Shown here: positions 1 through 11,256 of the stretch, piece by piece
How positions within the stretch are numbered: the stretch's first letter is position 1
How the letters are laid out: the number at the start of each line of letters is the position of its first letter
DNA from: Nematopogon swammerdamellus
Taxonomy: Eukaryota > Arthropoda > Insecta > Lepidoptera > Adelidae
Assembly: GCA_946902875.1 (NCBI GenBank)
Contig: OX336336.1
Coordinates: 7,038,545-7,102,544, forward strand
DNA length: 64,000 nucleotides
Direction: 5' to 3'
The notes under the pieces: generated by a model
What the model was told of the DNA's origin: nothing
Database searches by the model: none
What the model saw: the letters and a program-made list of their open reading frames with translations, nothing else
Translations under genes and position numbers: made by a program

Positions 1-259
1 AACCGCACCCCAGTATTTCGACCCTTCACCAAATGCGAGTACGAAATATCATATTTAACGCATATTATAGTCGCATTTTCGTAACCTTCACTATTACTTC
101 ACTATTACTGAGCGGACGCGATACGTTGTGAAAAATGAAGCTTTCACTTTTCGCCGCTCGATGCTAGCGCCAAGGAAGGGGGAAATATTATTGGAACAGA
201 AGCGGCACTTAGCATGCTGTGCTGTTGTGTCACCTGAAAAGAAGAGTAAATAAACTATG
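1..259. other. unassigned sequence
   Basis: I see no gene, tandem repeat or recognised interspersed repeat here. Reading frames are short and unremarkable. Confidence 0.5.
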
Positions 260-429
260 TTTTTTTTTATGGAAACTGACACGGTTGGCTACATCACCTA
301 CACATCCGTGATGTCAGCCCATAACACCGGATGAACTTAATGGGAGTCATATCCCTTAGTCGCCTTTTACGACATACACGGGGAGAGATGCAGTGGGGCT
401 ATTCTTTTAAAGTACCGACCCCACACGGT
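260..429 (-). mobile_element. SINE-B, internally deleted
   Basis: On the minus strand this runs from the ACCGTGTGG head (near 429) to the poly-A tail (T run at 260-268 on plus). Compared with the full copies at 24369-24691 and 53242-53572, the middle of the element is missing: the segment ending GATGAACTT joins directly to GGGAGTCATATCC near 339. Head and tail are otherwise well conserved. Confidence 0.8.
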
Positions 430-570
430 TTGTAAGTTTGGATGTAGGAGGTAATCTCGGAAAATACTCATCCGATTTGAAAATGTCTTTGACCAATATT
501 TAGAATGGACCTTCAGGATGGACATAGGCTATGCGAGCAAAGCCGCGGGCAAAATCTAGTTAGTAATATT
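430..570 (-). repeat. G-repeat (interspersed element ending in GCCGCGGGCAAAATCTAG)
   Basis: Reverse complement of the unit seen at 20622-20776 and 27485-27650. All three share the CTAG(A/C)TTTTGC start, a 'CATTCTAAAWATTGG' segment and the 'GATTACCTCCTAC' segment. It abuts the SINE-B head directly, so one of the two probably inserted next to the other. No coding capacity is visible. Confidence 0.7.
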
Positions 571-670
571 ACTCAAAAAACAAATCAGAGAAACCACTGC
601 TTTTGTGGCAAAGCTGTTTTAAAACCACTTTTATATGTAACACGGTACAGGCAGCTGAATCAGAGGGACC

Positions 671-855
671 AGTACCCTAATCACGCGATTTAACCTACTA
701 CGCTACGCCGTGTTCTCCGCATCATTTTGTATGGAGAAACGAAGTTCGCAAATCTATCACTAGAAGCGCTGCTCTGTTTCTCCATACAAAATGATTCGGA
801 GAACACGGCGGCGCGTAGCGTAGCGTAGTAGGTTAAATCTCGTGATTAGGTTACT
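671..855. mobile_element. palindromic MITE-like element
   Basis: Two arms, 671-740 and 776-855, are inverted copies of each other. Both carry TTTAACCTACTACGCTACG, CGTGTTCTCCG and CATTTTGTATGGAGAAAC. They are separated by about 35 nt. The right arm has a few extra 'GTAGCG' units. The whole would fold into one long hairpin, as expected for a foldback MITE. No flanking target duplication is obvious. Confidence 0.75.
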
Positions 856-913
856 GATCACATAAGTAGGCGGCGGGTGATCGGCGCGGTCTTGACTTGT
901 ACTCTTGAGTTTT

Positions 914-1234
914 TTCGCCAATGAGTTTTTTCTGACGTAAAAATTTACATACAATACACCTGCTGTTTTACCGTTCGGAACCGGTATAAAACTGTAGGTC
1001 CCTTCCCTTGCCCCTTACTAGGTGGTAGGCTCAAATAGTAGCCGACTGGGTCGATACCACCGAACTGAACGCAATGTGTCCGCATAGCAGCGTCGTTTGT
1101 GTTCTCTTGTGTCCAGTATAGCCAGCAATCCAAAGGAAAGTCTCCGGTATGGTACCTACCTTCTCGGGGGTGATATTGCCTGGTCGGAGCATGTGCCCCT
1201 CCTGAACCATCCACACCGGATTACATAAAAAAAA
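914..1234 (+). mobile_element. SINE-T, 5' truncated
   Basis: It begins at 'CCAATGAG', just downstream of where the tRNA-like head ends in the full copies at 11652-12061 and 16048-16456. It continues through the shared body (CTGTAGGTCCCTTCCCTT, TACTAGGTGGTAGGCTC) to an A tail at 1227-1234. Loss of the head removes the internal pol III promoter, so this copy should be inactive. Confidence 0.8.
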
Positions 1235-2949
1235 TGTTCAACGGGCTACTTCCGACCTTTTTTTCCTCAATTTTTTTATGGGCACGGGTGGCTTTGCTCA
1301 AAAGTTTAAAAGAATATTAGACACAACCAATATCACCACTCCTCGCTAAACCAAGCCTCATCGGAAGACCGCCGTACGAACAAGGAACGCCGTTCGTTCG
1401 AAGGGATGCGTTTTCAGAAGTCGTGTGTCAACGACATAATGGATGCTCCGAGCGAGCCGGCGTCTATGACGGATACGTATCGGGGCAGGAGGGATGAGGG
1501 AAGCCAGTTTATCGGAGCATCGATAACTAGTACCTATAAAACAGACTAAGGGAACAGATTGTTCGCCTTTGGTGCAATGATTCAAGTCCCTCCGTGAGCT
1601 TGGGATCACCAATTAGGAAATTTAAACACTTCAACCCAGGCTGCCATCCTAAATCGATATAAACGTTTTAAACGGACCAAACCTAGTGGTTGGCTTACTC
1701 TGGACGCCCTATGCCGACGTAGTGTGGCATCGCGGTGGTAGTGACTATGCTAGTGTGGCGCCCCGCGCCCCCGCCGCGGCTCCCAACCTCGCGTGCTGGC
1801 CGCCCAAACTAACGATCACAACGCACGAACACAGCTTCATTATTAATATTACCTATGTACGGTCAGCACGTACACTAACTTATTCTGTAATTTGAGCTTT
1901 ATCGAAAACGTACGAACATTCATTTCTAAGTTCACCTTAAACCTGAAACTAGAAATGTTTTTGTGGAATTTAATGTGGTTGGCTACCCACTACTATTTTT
2001 CTTACACCACAATAATAGGCCCCATGTACTATACTATTCTAAATCTGTTATAGGATAGGCCAATTATTATTTTTATGTATTATTTATTACAATACAACTT
2101 TACATTTTGACATTGTGTTTATTTATTAAAACTAAATTTTAAATGTAATTTTTACGTATATTGATTAATTAAAGAAGATTAAATAAATAAACTAATATTT
2201 AAAAAATTGTTAAATCTATACTCTTAATTTTACAATTTTAATTACATATTTATTAGTTATTTTGTTGTTAATTAAGTATTTACAGTCTTGATTATGTTGT
2301 TTTATTTGTGTTGTTCCATTTACAATTTTACATTTTGACATTTCATTTATATTGGTCTAAGCTAAGTTATTTTTGATTAAATTAATTATTTCATTATTTT
2401 ATTAAATAACATTAAAATTGTTAAATATTACATCTAAATAATTGTATTATGTTGTATGTGCCATATGTGTAGAATTAATTGTAATAAGATCGTCATGCAT
2501 GTGTAATGTGGTGTTACCGACGAATTTTTAAATAAATAAATAAATAACTATGACACAGTGCCGGATTAAACCAGCGCGAGACCTGTAGCAAATTATATAT
2601 TAATCACCATCACCACAAATTATAAAACAATATGGGGGTGCGTCTGTAATAAATAACGAACATTTCGCAAAACTCCTTGCTTCTCCTCAAATTGATGAAT
2701 TTTGAATTCAAATGGTATCGTGTCTATTTCTTACTTCTGAGCGTGCTATCGAGGTAGCTAACGTTTCGTCTTTTAGAATACCTATGCTGGCAATGGAACT
2801 ACCGCCAGAAAATAGAGTGATAGCATTGTTATCCTACCTTCCTCCTTCCCGAGCGCAAAGATATATAAAATCGGATTTTTATTCTGTATAAGCTCGGGGG
2901 CCCTGCAGATGCGGGTCGACCCGTAGCATGTGCTACTCCTGCTATATCG
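1235..2949. other. unassigned, partly very AT-rich
   Basis: No gene or recognised mobile element. About 1900-2560 is strongly AT-rich, with a short AAAT run near 2528-2546. 1690-1830 is somewhat richer in GC but has no convincing frame or splice signal. Confidence 0.5.
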
Positions 2950-3148
2950 TCCCGTCCGGGTTGGTACCACCGCACAGAATGAAACGTCGGTCGAAACGGC
3001 TATGTTTGTGTTTTTCGTCCAGTTCAGTGTAGCCGGTACGATCGAAGGGAAGCACTGACATAGCATCTAGTTCGCGCGGTGTTATGGGCTGACATCACGG
3101 ATGTTGTAGGTGATGTAGCCAACCATGTCAGTTTCCATAAAAAAATAT
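2950..3148 (+). mobile_element. SINE-B, 3' part
   Basis: Starts in the body at 'CCGGGTTGGTACCACCGC' and runs through 'GGTCGAAACGGCTATG', 'CAGTTCAGTGTAGCCGG' and 'TGGGCTGACATCACGGATG' to an A tail near 3148. The ACCGTGTGG head is absent. Confidence 0.8.
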
Positions 3149-3214
3149 ATATTTTCGTTGTTTCCAAAGACGTAGGTGCGTACACTCAATTTTCAGCTTA
3201 GAGAAGTTACGTAC

Positions 3215-3522
3215 ATACCACATGCTGTATCCCGACAATAGTGGTAAGCAGAGTAATCAGTGCTGTGCTGAAAGTCCTCTTGTAAATTAAACAGCACAAC
3301 ACCGACCACCACGCTTAGCAAAGTATTCGGACCATATAACTATCAAGCAGCAAGTAAGGTACGATGACTCACCTGCTGTGTGACTCGGTGGAAGGACCGC
3401 ACCAAGGTGAGAGGTGGCTAACCTGTCGCCCTTTAGCACGGGATCTTGTCCGTTGTTTTTGCGACCAGCACGGGGAGAGATGCAGAGGGCTATACTTTTT
3501 AAGTACTGGGCCCACACGCCAC
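3215..3522 (-). mobile_element. SINE-C, nearly full length
   Basis: Minus-strand element. The head-like segment (GGGCCCAGTACTT...AGAGATG-type sequence) lies near 3522 and the conserved 3' end 'TTGTCGGGATACAGC' near 3225. The body contains 'GTGGTCGGTGTTGTGCTG' and 'TTGCTGCTTGATAGTTAT'. Other copies are at 13557, 15390, 21880, 23795, 26262, 31162 and 36595. Confidence 0.75.
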
Positions 3523-4000
3523 GGTAGAAGTTACGTAATAAGTGTAATAGACTTAGTCGTAAACGTATTTATTTTCTAAATTAGGATTTGTGGATACTTT
3601 GACCTCATCGATAGGTTGATGCGTCTTACCGTTTTTCCTCCTTATAAAAAAAGTATTTTGCCGACCGCACACGTCGACGGAACGAGTGAACACGCGCAAA
3701 CGTAGGAATAGTACGAGGGAAGAAAATACGAAATTAAAGCGAAGGCCAAGTGTAGCAAATGCCAAATTAACTTCACTTCTTTTAATTTATATGATGCTCG
3801 CGTTTGTAATGGGTGCGGTTTCGTGGAGTAGGAAAATCGTTTTAATTCCTTAAAGGTAATTAATTATAAAGTATTTTTTTAATTATTAACAAGGACTGTT
3901 TGAACTTCTGTCCCATTAATTATTATCTGTGTAGAAGTTAGAAACAGTAATACCTACGTACTTTAAATTCAATAAATTAAATTAAGCATAATGCCCAATT
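3523..4000. other. unassigned
   Basis: I see nothing I can name. The second half is AT-rich. Confidence 0.5.
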
Positions 4001-4150
4001 TTTTTTTTTACGGAAACTGACACGTTTGGCTACATCACCCACTACATCCTTGATGTCAGCCGATAACATCTTGGTGAACTAGGTGCCATGTCAGTGCTTC
4101 CCTTTGGTCGCCGGCTGCACTGAACTTGGCGAAAAACACGAACTACGTGG
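4001..4150 (-). mobile_element. SINE-B, 3' part
   Basis: Minus-strand 3' end: T run at about 4002-4010 on plus, then the inverted 'GGAAACTGACACG', 'GATGTCAGCC' and 'GTGCTTCCCTT' segments. Head and upstream body are missing. Confidence 0.75.
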
Positions 4151-5297
4151 TAATTAAGTTAATCTTTATTGATAATTTTTTTTAAACTGTCAGGTGTCTG
4201 TCCTTTCATTGCGTGTGTACTGCGCGCACTAGCTATTCGTCGAAGAAGGAAATTGCTACAGAAGCCTTTGTATGTGAACAGTGTAAGATTTTTCGTATTT
4301 TTGAAAATATTTTCACGGTCCCCGTTTTGGCGGATTTGCCATAATGTATGGGAACAGCGAAAATATTTAATTTAAATATTATGTTGTTACCTTCATGGTT
4401 TAAAATAGAATAAAAGATTCACAGAACGAAAACTATTTTATTTAACCAAAGGTAATTGATTTTATTTTAATTAAAGCAAGAAGGTCGAGGTTCGGTGGTA
4501 GCTCCGAGCGGTCTTATAAAATACCTAAATACCTAAGAAGCTTCCATTAACTAAACAAACCAGAATACTCCTAACTAATCAGGCATTATAACCAGGTAAC
4601 AAGAAGAACAAGAGAGACAAGAGATCTAGTTACAGAACTTCATAAAATATAACCAGGTAATAAGATAACCAGGTAACCGGTATCGGATAACCGAATCAGG
4701 GTCGCACCCTAGGCTCACCCCATGACAACAACACGTAACGACGCGTAATGTCCTAGCATGTATAAAAATGAAACAGATGTCACTCAGCTGTGAGCCTCAA
4801 GACAGTCTTGGTCGAGGCTCCGCACACGTGGGACGCGACTTCACCAGATCATACAGACGCCTCCCCGGAACGGCTCGAGTGACACTGGTTTACGCTGTGC
4901 GCTGGTGTCTAGATGAAGGCAGACTTCACAGGAATCGGCACACAGCCTCCTGACCGCGAACATTGCTAGTTCGCCTCGGTACACGGTTGAGATGCCGCTT
5001 GACTTATCTCACTAGATTATCCATCCTAGATGCGAATATATTTACAATTTCTCTACGGAAGCTTTTTATAGTCCGTCTTAGTTATTCAAGTCCGTGACAC
5101 CCGTCGTCCGCTTTGCGCATGACAAATTTGACAATCTCCAGACACAATCTTATTTTTTAAATAATTTACAGCAGCAGACGAAAGTCATTGTACGGCGGAT
5201 TTTTCCCCGTAACTTCCGTGACTGTTATTACTACAGACAGGAGTATGTAGAAACTGCGGTTACTTTCTATAAAAAAATTAATGACAATTAAATTTTT
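4151..5297. other. unassigned
   Basis: No gene recognised. About 4226-4290 resembles 54062-54118 (GAAGGAAATTGCTACRGAA...GTGTGAACA), so it is probably an old interspersed repeat. The motif ATAACCAGGTAA recurs at 4588, 4649 and 4667 and may be a degenerate short tandem array. Confidence 0.45.
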
Positions 5298-5577
5298 ATC
5301 GGTCGGGTCGGGGTATATTTTTAAATTTGTAATTAAACTTTTATTATAAAGATTTAAAAAAAACCGCATACAAGTCGGTCCAACCGTGAGAAGTAATTTT
5401 TTGATTACTTCATTATTACTTGATTACTAACACAGCTAAGAACCATCCCTGCTAGACCATCTTCCTAATAATAAAAACCGCATTCAAATCGGCCCATTCG
5501 TTTGGGAGCTAACGATGCCACAGACAGACGGGGCGTCAAACTTATAACACCCCTCTTTTTTTCGTCGGGGGTTAAAA
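5298..5577 (-). repeat. F-hairpin family fragment
   Basis: Reverse complement of the first half of the F-hairpin at 49538-50027. It shows TTAACCCCCGACG, 'GGGTGTTATAAGTTTGACG', 'CTGTGGCATCGTTAGCTCCC' and the 'TTGATTACTT' repeats. The (GT)n array and the terminal hairpin are missing. Confidence 0.7.
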
Positions 5578-6279
5578 ACGTCTATAATGTCTACTACGTC
5601 AGCGAAGACCCGAAGCCGCAAGGTCTTAAACATTACGAGAAACCACTACATAGGTAAGTACCGAAACATACAACCACAATCGTAGAATAAAGGGCAACCC
5701 GCTACGGCCTGAACGAGCACCCGTTTACCGTATTTTGTAATTTACTTTCAAAAACTTATCACTCTTGTTTCGAAAGTTACTTAGCAAAAATACGAAAGGC
5801 AAATGGAGACACATTTAGGGATAAGGGTTTGGAGCTGGTTAACTGGAAGGGATTTTTATTTAATCAAAATGTTACAATCTTTTAAGACCCAACATTTAAT
5901 GATGCGCAGTAAAAGGGAATATAATAAAAAGAATACGAAATGGAAAAATTACTTCCTGGTTAAATTGGGCAGCTTGATAAATCTTGATGTTACAGAGGGA
6001 CACCATCGAAATAAATAAAATTGCTGGCATCCATTATCATACTGTCGTAGTATGCGCATAATTTTTCTCTAAGCCAAAATAAATGCGAATTTTGTTGCTT
6101 TGAGAAACATTTGTATCTTTCGGCAAAATATGTAATTAAATGCTAATATAAATACAAAGAGTAAACAATGTAATTCCCTGATCTATTCTTTCATTACAAA
6201 CGTAAACAAGATATGTCCTTGTTCCTTGCCATCCAACCTATCTTTGTAGTACATGTCGCTGAGAAACTACAACCTTTTT
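5578..6279. other. unassigned
   Basis: No recognised gene or element. Short frames only. Confidence 0.5.
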
Positions 6280-6529
6280 TTGGTGACACAGTAGTTTCTT
6301 TCATCCACCGCTAGGGTGTGGAACTGTCTTCAGGCGAGTGTGTTTCTCGAATTCTTTAACCTGGGTGTCTTCAAACGTCGTATTAACAGTCCGCAAATCT
6401 ACTGGCATGGCGCCGCCTCTCTGAGCGTGGTTTCGCGAGGTGTTTTTGGCTCTGTTGACTCTTGTTGACTCCTGTTGACCATTAGTCTCTTGGCACAGCC
6501 ACCCATGTTGGTTTACATAAAAAAACAAT
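6280..6529 (+). pseudogene. LINE-2 (Jockey/CR1-like) ORF2 C-terminus, decayed
   Basis: Forward translation around 6313-6395 gives VWN.L.ASVF...FNLGVFKRRIN, the pattern found just before the stop in Jockey/CR1-like ORF2 proteins (compare LWNALPAHIFP at LINE-D 8841-9383). A 3' UTR and an A tail at 6522-6528 follow. The minus-strand relic at 56914-57198 repeats NTFNLGVFKRR, so two copies of this lineage are in the window. Only the extreme 3' end is present, as expected from 5' truncation during reverse transcription. Confidence 0.6.
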
Positions 6530-6814
6530 TAAAATTTTATCGAAATAAGGTTTAAGAAATAATGTTATTAGAAATGGTTTCCACAGAGATACAGATCCTC
6601 AGTGGAAAAGGAGATGCTAATTAAAATGTTTACCGTTCGCCAAATAGTTTTGAAGTGATCGTTCGATTACATTGAAGCCCTGGTGTACAGCAAGCTCTTA
6701 AAGATCAAGTTGCAAGAAACAGAGCTTACATAAATTTATTTGCTGGCACCGACTACACCTGATAGCTCATCAGCGCCAGCGCTATGTCGTCAGTTTCTGG
6801 CTGGTACTCCAGAT

Positions 6815-6900
6815 TGCTTCCCTCATTCTCGTCCGGCTACCCTGAACTGTACCAAAAACGCTATTTTTAGCCACATCGACCGCCTTTCATACCATCAAAG
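6815..6900 (-). mobile_element. SINE-B, strongly diverged fragment
   Basis: The order 'GCTTCCCTCATT', 'TCCGGCTACCCTGAACTG', 'TAGCCACATCGACCGCCTTTCATACC' matches the inverted SINE-B middle (TGCTTCCCTTC...CGGCTACACTGAACTGG...GACCGACCTTTCAT) with many substitutions. An old copy. Confidence 0.5.
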
Positions 6901-8142
6901 GCATTTCCAACAAAATTACAAAGGCAAAAACTCTTGACCCAAGAATGTGCCATGTCACTCGGCTCGTCGTCGTCGGCATTTAAAAGATCGTCCAGTCAAC
7001 GTAGTCGGAGTCTACAATGTAACGGAGCCGAGGAAGGGCCCTAATTGAATAATTCATTTCCGAAACATTACCCCGGGCAGAAAGAGCTGCGAGTAAACTG
7101 CTAGATAATGAGCCTTAATACATCACCCGCTCCTCAATATATAGTTGCCAGTGCGGGACTCTTACGAGAAACACAATTGTTACTGAACAGTTTTTTAGGG
7201 TTCCGTATCCATACGGGGAAACCTATTATAATACTTCGCAGGGATTTTTTTCCAAGTATCTGTCTAATAAAAGAAGAAAAGTTTCCCTTCACCGGTACCA
7301 TCACAGAACAGCGATCGGCGGCCCTCACCGGCCGCCGATGGATAAATTACTCACTTCTGATTTGTTTCTTGGCATAAGTTTTTCTACAAAGTCATGCATT
7401 AGGTAACTGTTTTCGTGTCTTACTGGCTGCTTAATTCTTATCATATCGTCATTCCTCGTTGAACGTGATCGGTGTTGTGCTGCAAATTATCCGACTTGTT
7501 TAAGCAAATCGCCGATTGCTCTGCTTACCCTGATTTTTTGGACATAGCGTGATGGCTGTAAATATATTTCCTTCTTAGCTAAGAGCTCCCGATCCCAGAT
7601 CACATAAGAGTTTCCCATCAAGAAACTGAAGGTTCATATTTAAGGCCGCGCATTTCGCCCGGTTTTCTCTGCCGCAAATATTGCCAACCCTGATAATTAC
7701 ACAGCGCGCTTCAGGGTTACCACCTTCCTTTATATTCAACGTCTCGCGGGGCCTCGATTTCACGAAATAGCTTTCGTAAAATATTGAAGCGATTTAGATA
7801 AATTGTTTAATTTATGTAATTTTATATTTATGATACAGATTAGATTCATAAATACAAGTGACTTGAAGAGACTTTATAAAGATTGGGCGCTCTTCCATAC
7901 AGATCTATGCTTAGTGAAATAATAAAATATTAAAACAAAAGTTTTTTTTTATTTTGGAATGTCTGTTCAAGCTTATCCTTCCCCACTGAATACTCAATGA
8001 GGGGACTTTGCTTTGAGGAGTGCTATTGTGACAAGATAGCAAAACTTGGCACTCCTGCCGCTGTTCTAATCACGGTGGCACGTGGAGAATGCATATATGT
8101 ATGTTCTCTTGGTAAACAATTAATGTCAAAAAATATTTATAA
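6901..8142. other. unassigned, with a small A-repeat fragment
   Basis: Nothing recognised except 'TTAGGGTTCCGTATCCATACGG' near 7191-7225, which is the start of an A-repeat. No coding signal. Confidence 0.5.
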
Positions 8143-8300
8143 AAATCTGGTTGTTATGGTTAATCTTGAACCGAATTGAAAATAATCGTCTAAATTTGAT
8201 GACTCACAGTGCCTGCAAATAATAATAATAAATTATTGTTTTTATTATTGTGTATTTGCGCAACATTCCTCATTATAGGTATGTGTTTTGTATGTGTGTG
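8143..8300 (+). repeat. J-repeat, copy 1
   Basis: 'TAATCTTGAACCGAATTGAA', 'GATGACTCACAGTGCCTGC' and 'TTTGCGCAACATTCCTCATT' recur in the same order at 31898-31990 and 32347-32420. Here the parts are contiguous, there they are about 350 bp apart. Function unknown. Confidence 0.55.
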
Positions 8301-8674
8301 TTTTTTTTATGGAAACTGACCCGGTTGGCTATATCACCTACAACATCCGTGATGTCAGCCCATAACACCGGGTGAACTAGGTGACATGTCAGTGCTTCCC
8401 TTCATTTCATGTCGGCTACACTGAACTGGACGGAAAAAAACGAACTATTTACATAGCCGTTTCGACCGACGTTTCGCTCAGTGCGGTGGTACTAATCCGG
8501 CCGGGATAAACCCTACCACCTAGTAAGGTAAGAAGGGAAGGGACCTACAGTTTAACATGGAATCCGAACCACGGTCAGCCTCCAACAGTCGAGCGGTCAC
8601 CCATCTAAGTACTGAACGCGCTCAGTGTTGCTTAACAACATTCGACCGACCGCACCACTGAGCTACCGAGGCTG
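8301..8674 (-). mobile_element. SINE-S: 5S/tRNA-headed SINE
   Basis: Read on the minus strand, the element opens with a tRNA A-box-like CCTCGGTAGCTCAGTGGTGC (8653-8672). A segment matching the internal promoter of 5S rRNA follows (8594-8637: GTTAAGCAAC, then CAGTACTTAGATGGGTGACC). Next come GTGGTTCGGATTCC (B-box-like), then the body CTGTAGGTCCCTTCCCTT shared with SINE-T, then the SINE-B 3' half and A tail. 5S rRNA has GTTAAGCAACG...GTCAGTACTTGGATGGGTGACCG at its box A to box C region, so the match is direct. The element is probably transcribed by pol III. A 5S/tRNA-SINE chimera (HaSE3) is known in Helicoverpa. Confidence 0.8.
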
Positions 8675-8777
8675 AAGGTATTATTTATAATAGTATTTAA
8701 TAAAACAGCCAAGGTCGGAAAGTCAGAAGCGGGATAAGTGTGCAAAGAGAGATTCTCTTTCAAAGAATTCAAAGAAA

Positions 8778-8840
8778 CTAAAACCGGTCAAGTGTGAGTC
8801 GCACTCGCGCACCGAGGTTTTCTTACTACCACTCGTACTC
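8778..8840 (-). repeat. A-repeat terminal fragment
   Basis: Contains AAGTGTGAGTCGCACTCGCGCACCGAGGT, here cited only by its key parts (GAGTCG, ACTCGCGCACCGAGG). This is the outer end of the A-repeat family (compare 58388 and the ends at 10994 and 51945). It abuts the LINE-D relic. Confidence 0.6.
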
Positions 8841-9435
8841 AATAAGGTGCGACGGTACTTCACGCCGGACCAAAACCTGCTTTTGTATAAATCGCAGATC
8901 AGGTCCTGCTTGGAGTACTGCTCGCACCTGTGGGATGGCTCTGCCAAATACTAGCTTGCGCCTTTGGACTCGATCCAGCGTCGAGCCGTGCGACTAGTGG
9001 GTGACCCCGAAGTGTCCTGCGATCTAGAAACACTGCAACACCGTAGGGATGTCGGCTCCCTAAGTGTGTTCTATCGCTTATTCCATGGGAAGTGCTCGGA
9101 GGAGCTATTTAACGCAATCCCGCCGTCCCCTTTCCACCTCCGCACCACACGCACTGGGCAGGGATTGCATTCCTATACGCTGGACTTACCGCGGATGCGT
9201 ACTAATCGATTCTGCAGATCTTTCCTCTACAGAACCGGTAAACTCTGGAACGCTCTCCCTGCTCATATATTCCCCCCCAAGTACAGTCTCGGATCCTTCA
9301 AGTGGGGCGTGAATGGGCACCTGTCAGGCCGGCATGGCATTCGCAACCCCCGCATACGACCGAATGTCCGTGGGCGTCGTTAGACACCTTATGGGTGGCT
9401 CGGCGCCATATTACGCGCTTTCAATTAAAAAAAAA
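8841..9435 (+). pseudogene. LINE-D (Jockey/CR1-like) ORF2 C-terminal fragment with 3' UTR
   Basis: Coding frame 8844-9383: VRRYFTPDQNLLLYKSQIRS, then CLEYCSHLWDG, then IQRRAVRLV and LWNALPAHIFPPKYSLG, ending RGRR before TAG at 9381. This is the region downstream of reverse transcriptase in Jockey/CR1-like non-LTR retrotransposon ORF2; the RT motifs themselves lie upstream and are absent. One in-frame TAG at 8952-8954 sits where related copies have a glutamine. A 3' UTR and A run (9426-9435) follow. Seven other LINE-D 3' ends are in the window. The copy is 5'-truncated and non-functional. Confidence 0.8.
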
Positions 9436-9635
9436 GTCGACAAATTCGTTATTTACTTCAGAGTTTGCACTATCTTCACACCAAGTTGGACGCTTGTATG
9501 TAATAACGTTTTTATGATAGAGCAAAGTGCGCGTCCAATCCGTCCAATAGGCACACCGTGGTTTTGACAAATAAAAAAATGGTTTCTTGTATTGTACTGG
9601 TCCGTTAATTTTTTACTTGTATTTTTTTTAATATT
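9436..9635. other. unassigned
   Basis: AT-rich, nothing recognised. Confidence 0.5.
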
Positions 9636-9786
9636 TGTTAGGATATCCGTCATAATAACACGTATTCTGTGAAAATTTCAACCGGCTACCTATTACGGTT
9701 CAAAAGATACAGCCCTCAGACGGCCAGACAGACAGACGGCGTAGGTTTATTAATAGGCTTCCGTAAGGATACGGAGACCTAAAAAG
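9636..9786 (-). repeat. A-repeat fragment with short GTCT array
   Basis: Reverse complement of the 5' part of the A-repeat at 10534-10995. Inverted TTAGG...CCGTATCC-type terminus, 'ACGCCGTCTGTCTGTCTGG' array and 'TTTTGAACCGTAATAGG' core can be read on the minus strand. Confidence 0.75.
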
Positions 9787-10533
9787 TAAAGAATTCATAT
9801 TTTGACGAATAAGTGGCTCACCGCGAGCCGAAGCACCGTTTCGCGGCGCCTCTTCACCAGCCTGCCGCCGCCGCCGCGCCGCCCGCCCAAATTTTATTTT
9901 CATAGTTGCCAAACAAAATATCTTTCGAGCCGAAATTACTTCCTCGGGGCTTCCTTCGAGTCTCAGCGGGCCCCCCTGACCCATTTCACAAATTACAGCT
10001 GACCCAATAACACTTGCTCGCTAACTTATTTCACTTTGTGTGTCAGCAAAATATTTATACACTTGTTTTCTCCTTGCGTTCAACTTGACTAGCCCACCCA
10101 GTCAATTATTCTACACGTGAAGTGACATACACTGTTGGCGATGTTGTTTTGTACAAGATTGACTTTATGAAATTTAATTCAGCAATAAGGTCACCAAACT
10201 TCGGTTTACAAAGCAAAAAAGTGTTAAACTATTGTCACTATCTTATCTGTCTACGGAATAGGTCCTGCACACAAAATATTAATTGAAAGACCGCGGTTGC
10301 TCCAAGGAACAGGTCCCGCCCGACCGAATAGAAAGACTGATCCTAGAATCGTTCTAGGACTGATCGCTCATTGAAACAGTTTTATACACACACACACCCC
10401 CACACCCTCTCACATACACGCACACTATATTGATGCATTGTTAATTTCTTTTTTGTACAAATGGCTTTATTCATAGAAATCATTAATTGGCTTTGCTCTT
10501 TGTTTAAATAGTGTAAGTTTAACTAATTTTTAG
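9787..10533. other. unassigned, locally GC-rich
   Basis: 9830-9985 is GC-rich (GCCGCCGCC runs), with a minus-strand frame beginning MGQGGPLRLEG. I recognise no protein there and see no splice context that supports it. A perfect short palindrome TCCTAGAA-TCG-TTCTAGGA lies near 10331-10350. 'GTTGCTCCAAGGAACAG' near 10292 recurs at 11099 and 11137. Confidence 0.45.
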
Positions 10534-10995
<462 letters not shown>

Positions 10996-11085
10996 TTGTA
11001 TTGCTATTGATTTCTTTAAAATTATATAAATAAATATCCAATAGAAACACTGGTTGCTATAAATGATGGTTTTGGCCCAGTTAAA

Positions 11086-11190
11086 TTGAAAGTCTGGTCG
11101 CTCAAAGGAACAGTTTTTGACAAAAAAGGAGAGTGGTCGCTCCAAGGAAGAGTTCTCGACCAAATAGAAGACTTTTAGTTCCAAGGACGG
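11086..11190 (+). repeat. short repeated motif TGGTCGCTCCAAGGAA
   Basis: GGTCGCTC(C/A)AAGGAA occurs at about 11096 and 11133 and a close match near 10288, on both sides of the A-repeat. This may be a degenerate minisatellite interrupted by the A-repeat insertion. Confidence 0.4.
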
Positions 11191-11256
11191 TGTAGTATTT
11201 TTAACGCCCGACGAAAAAAACGGAGGGGTGTTATAAGTTTGACGTGTGTGTGTGTG

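Noticed and set aside
8594..8637. Possible 5S rRNA gene
   Set aside because: Only the internal promoter part is present, fused to a tRNA-like 5' part and a SINE body. No full 120-nt 5S sequence.
9700..9984. Minus-strand frame MGQGGPLRLEGSPEEVIS
   Set aside because: GC-rich composition explains the long frame. No known domain, and its C-terminal part overlaps an A-repeat.
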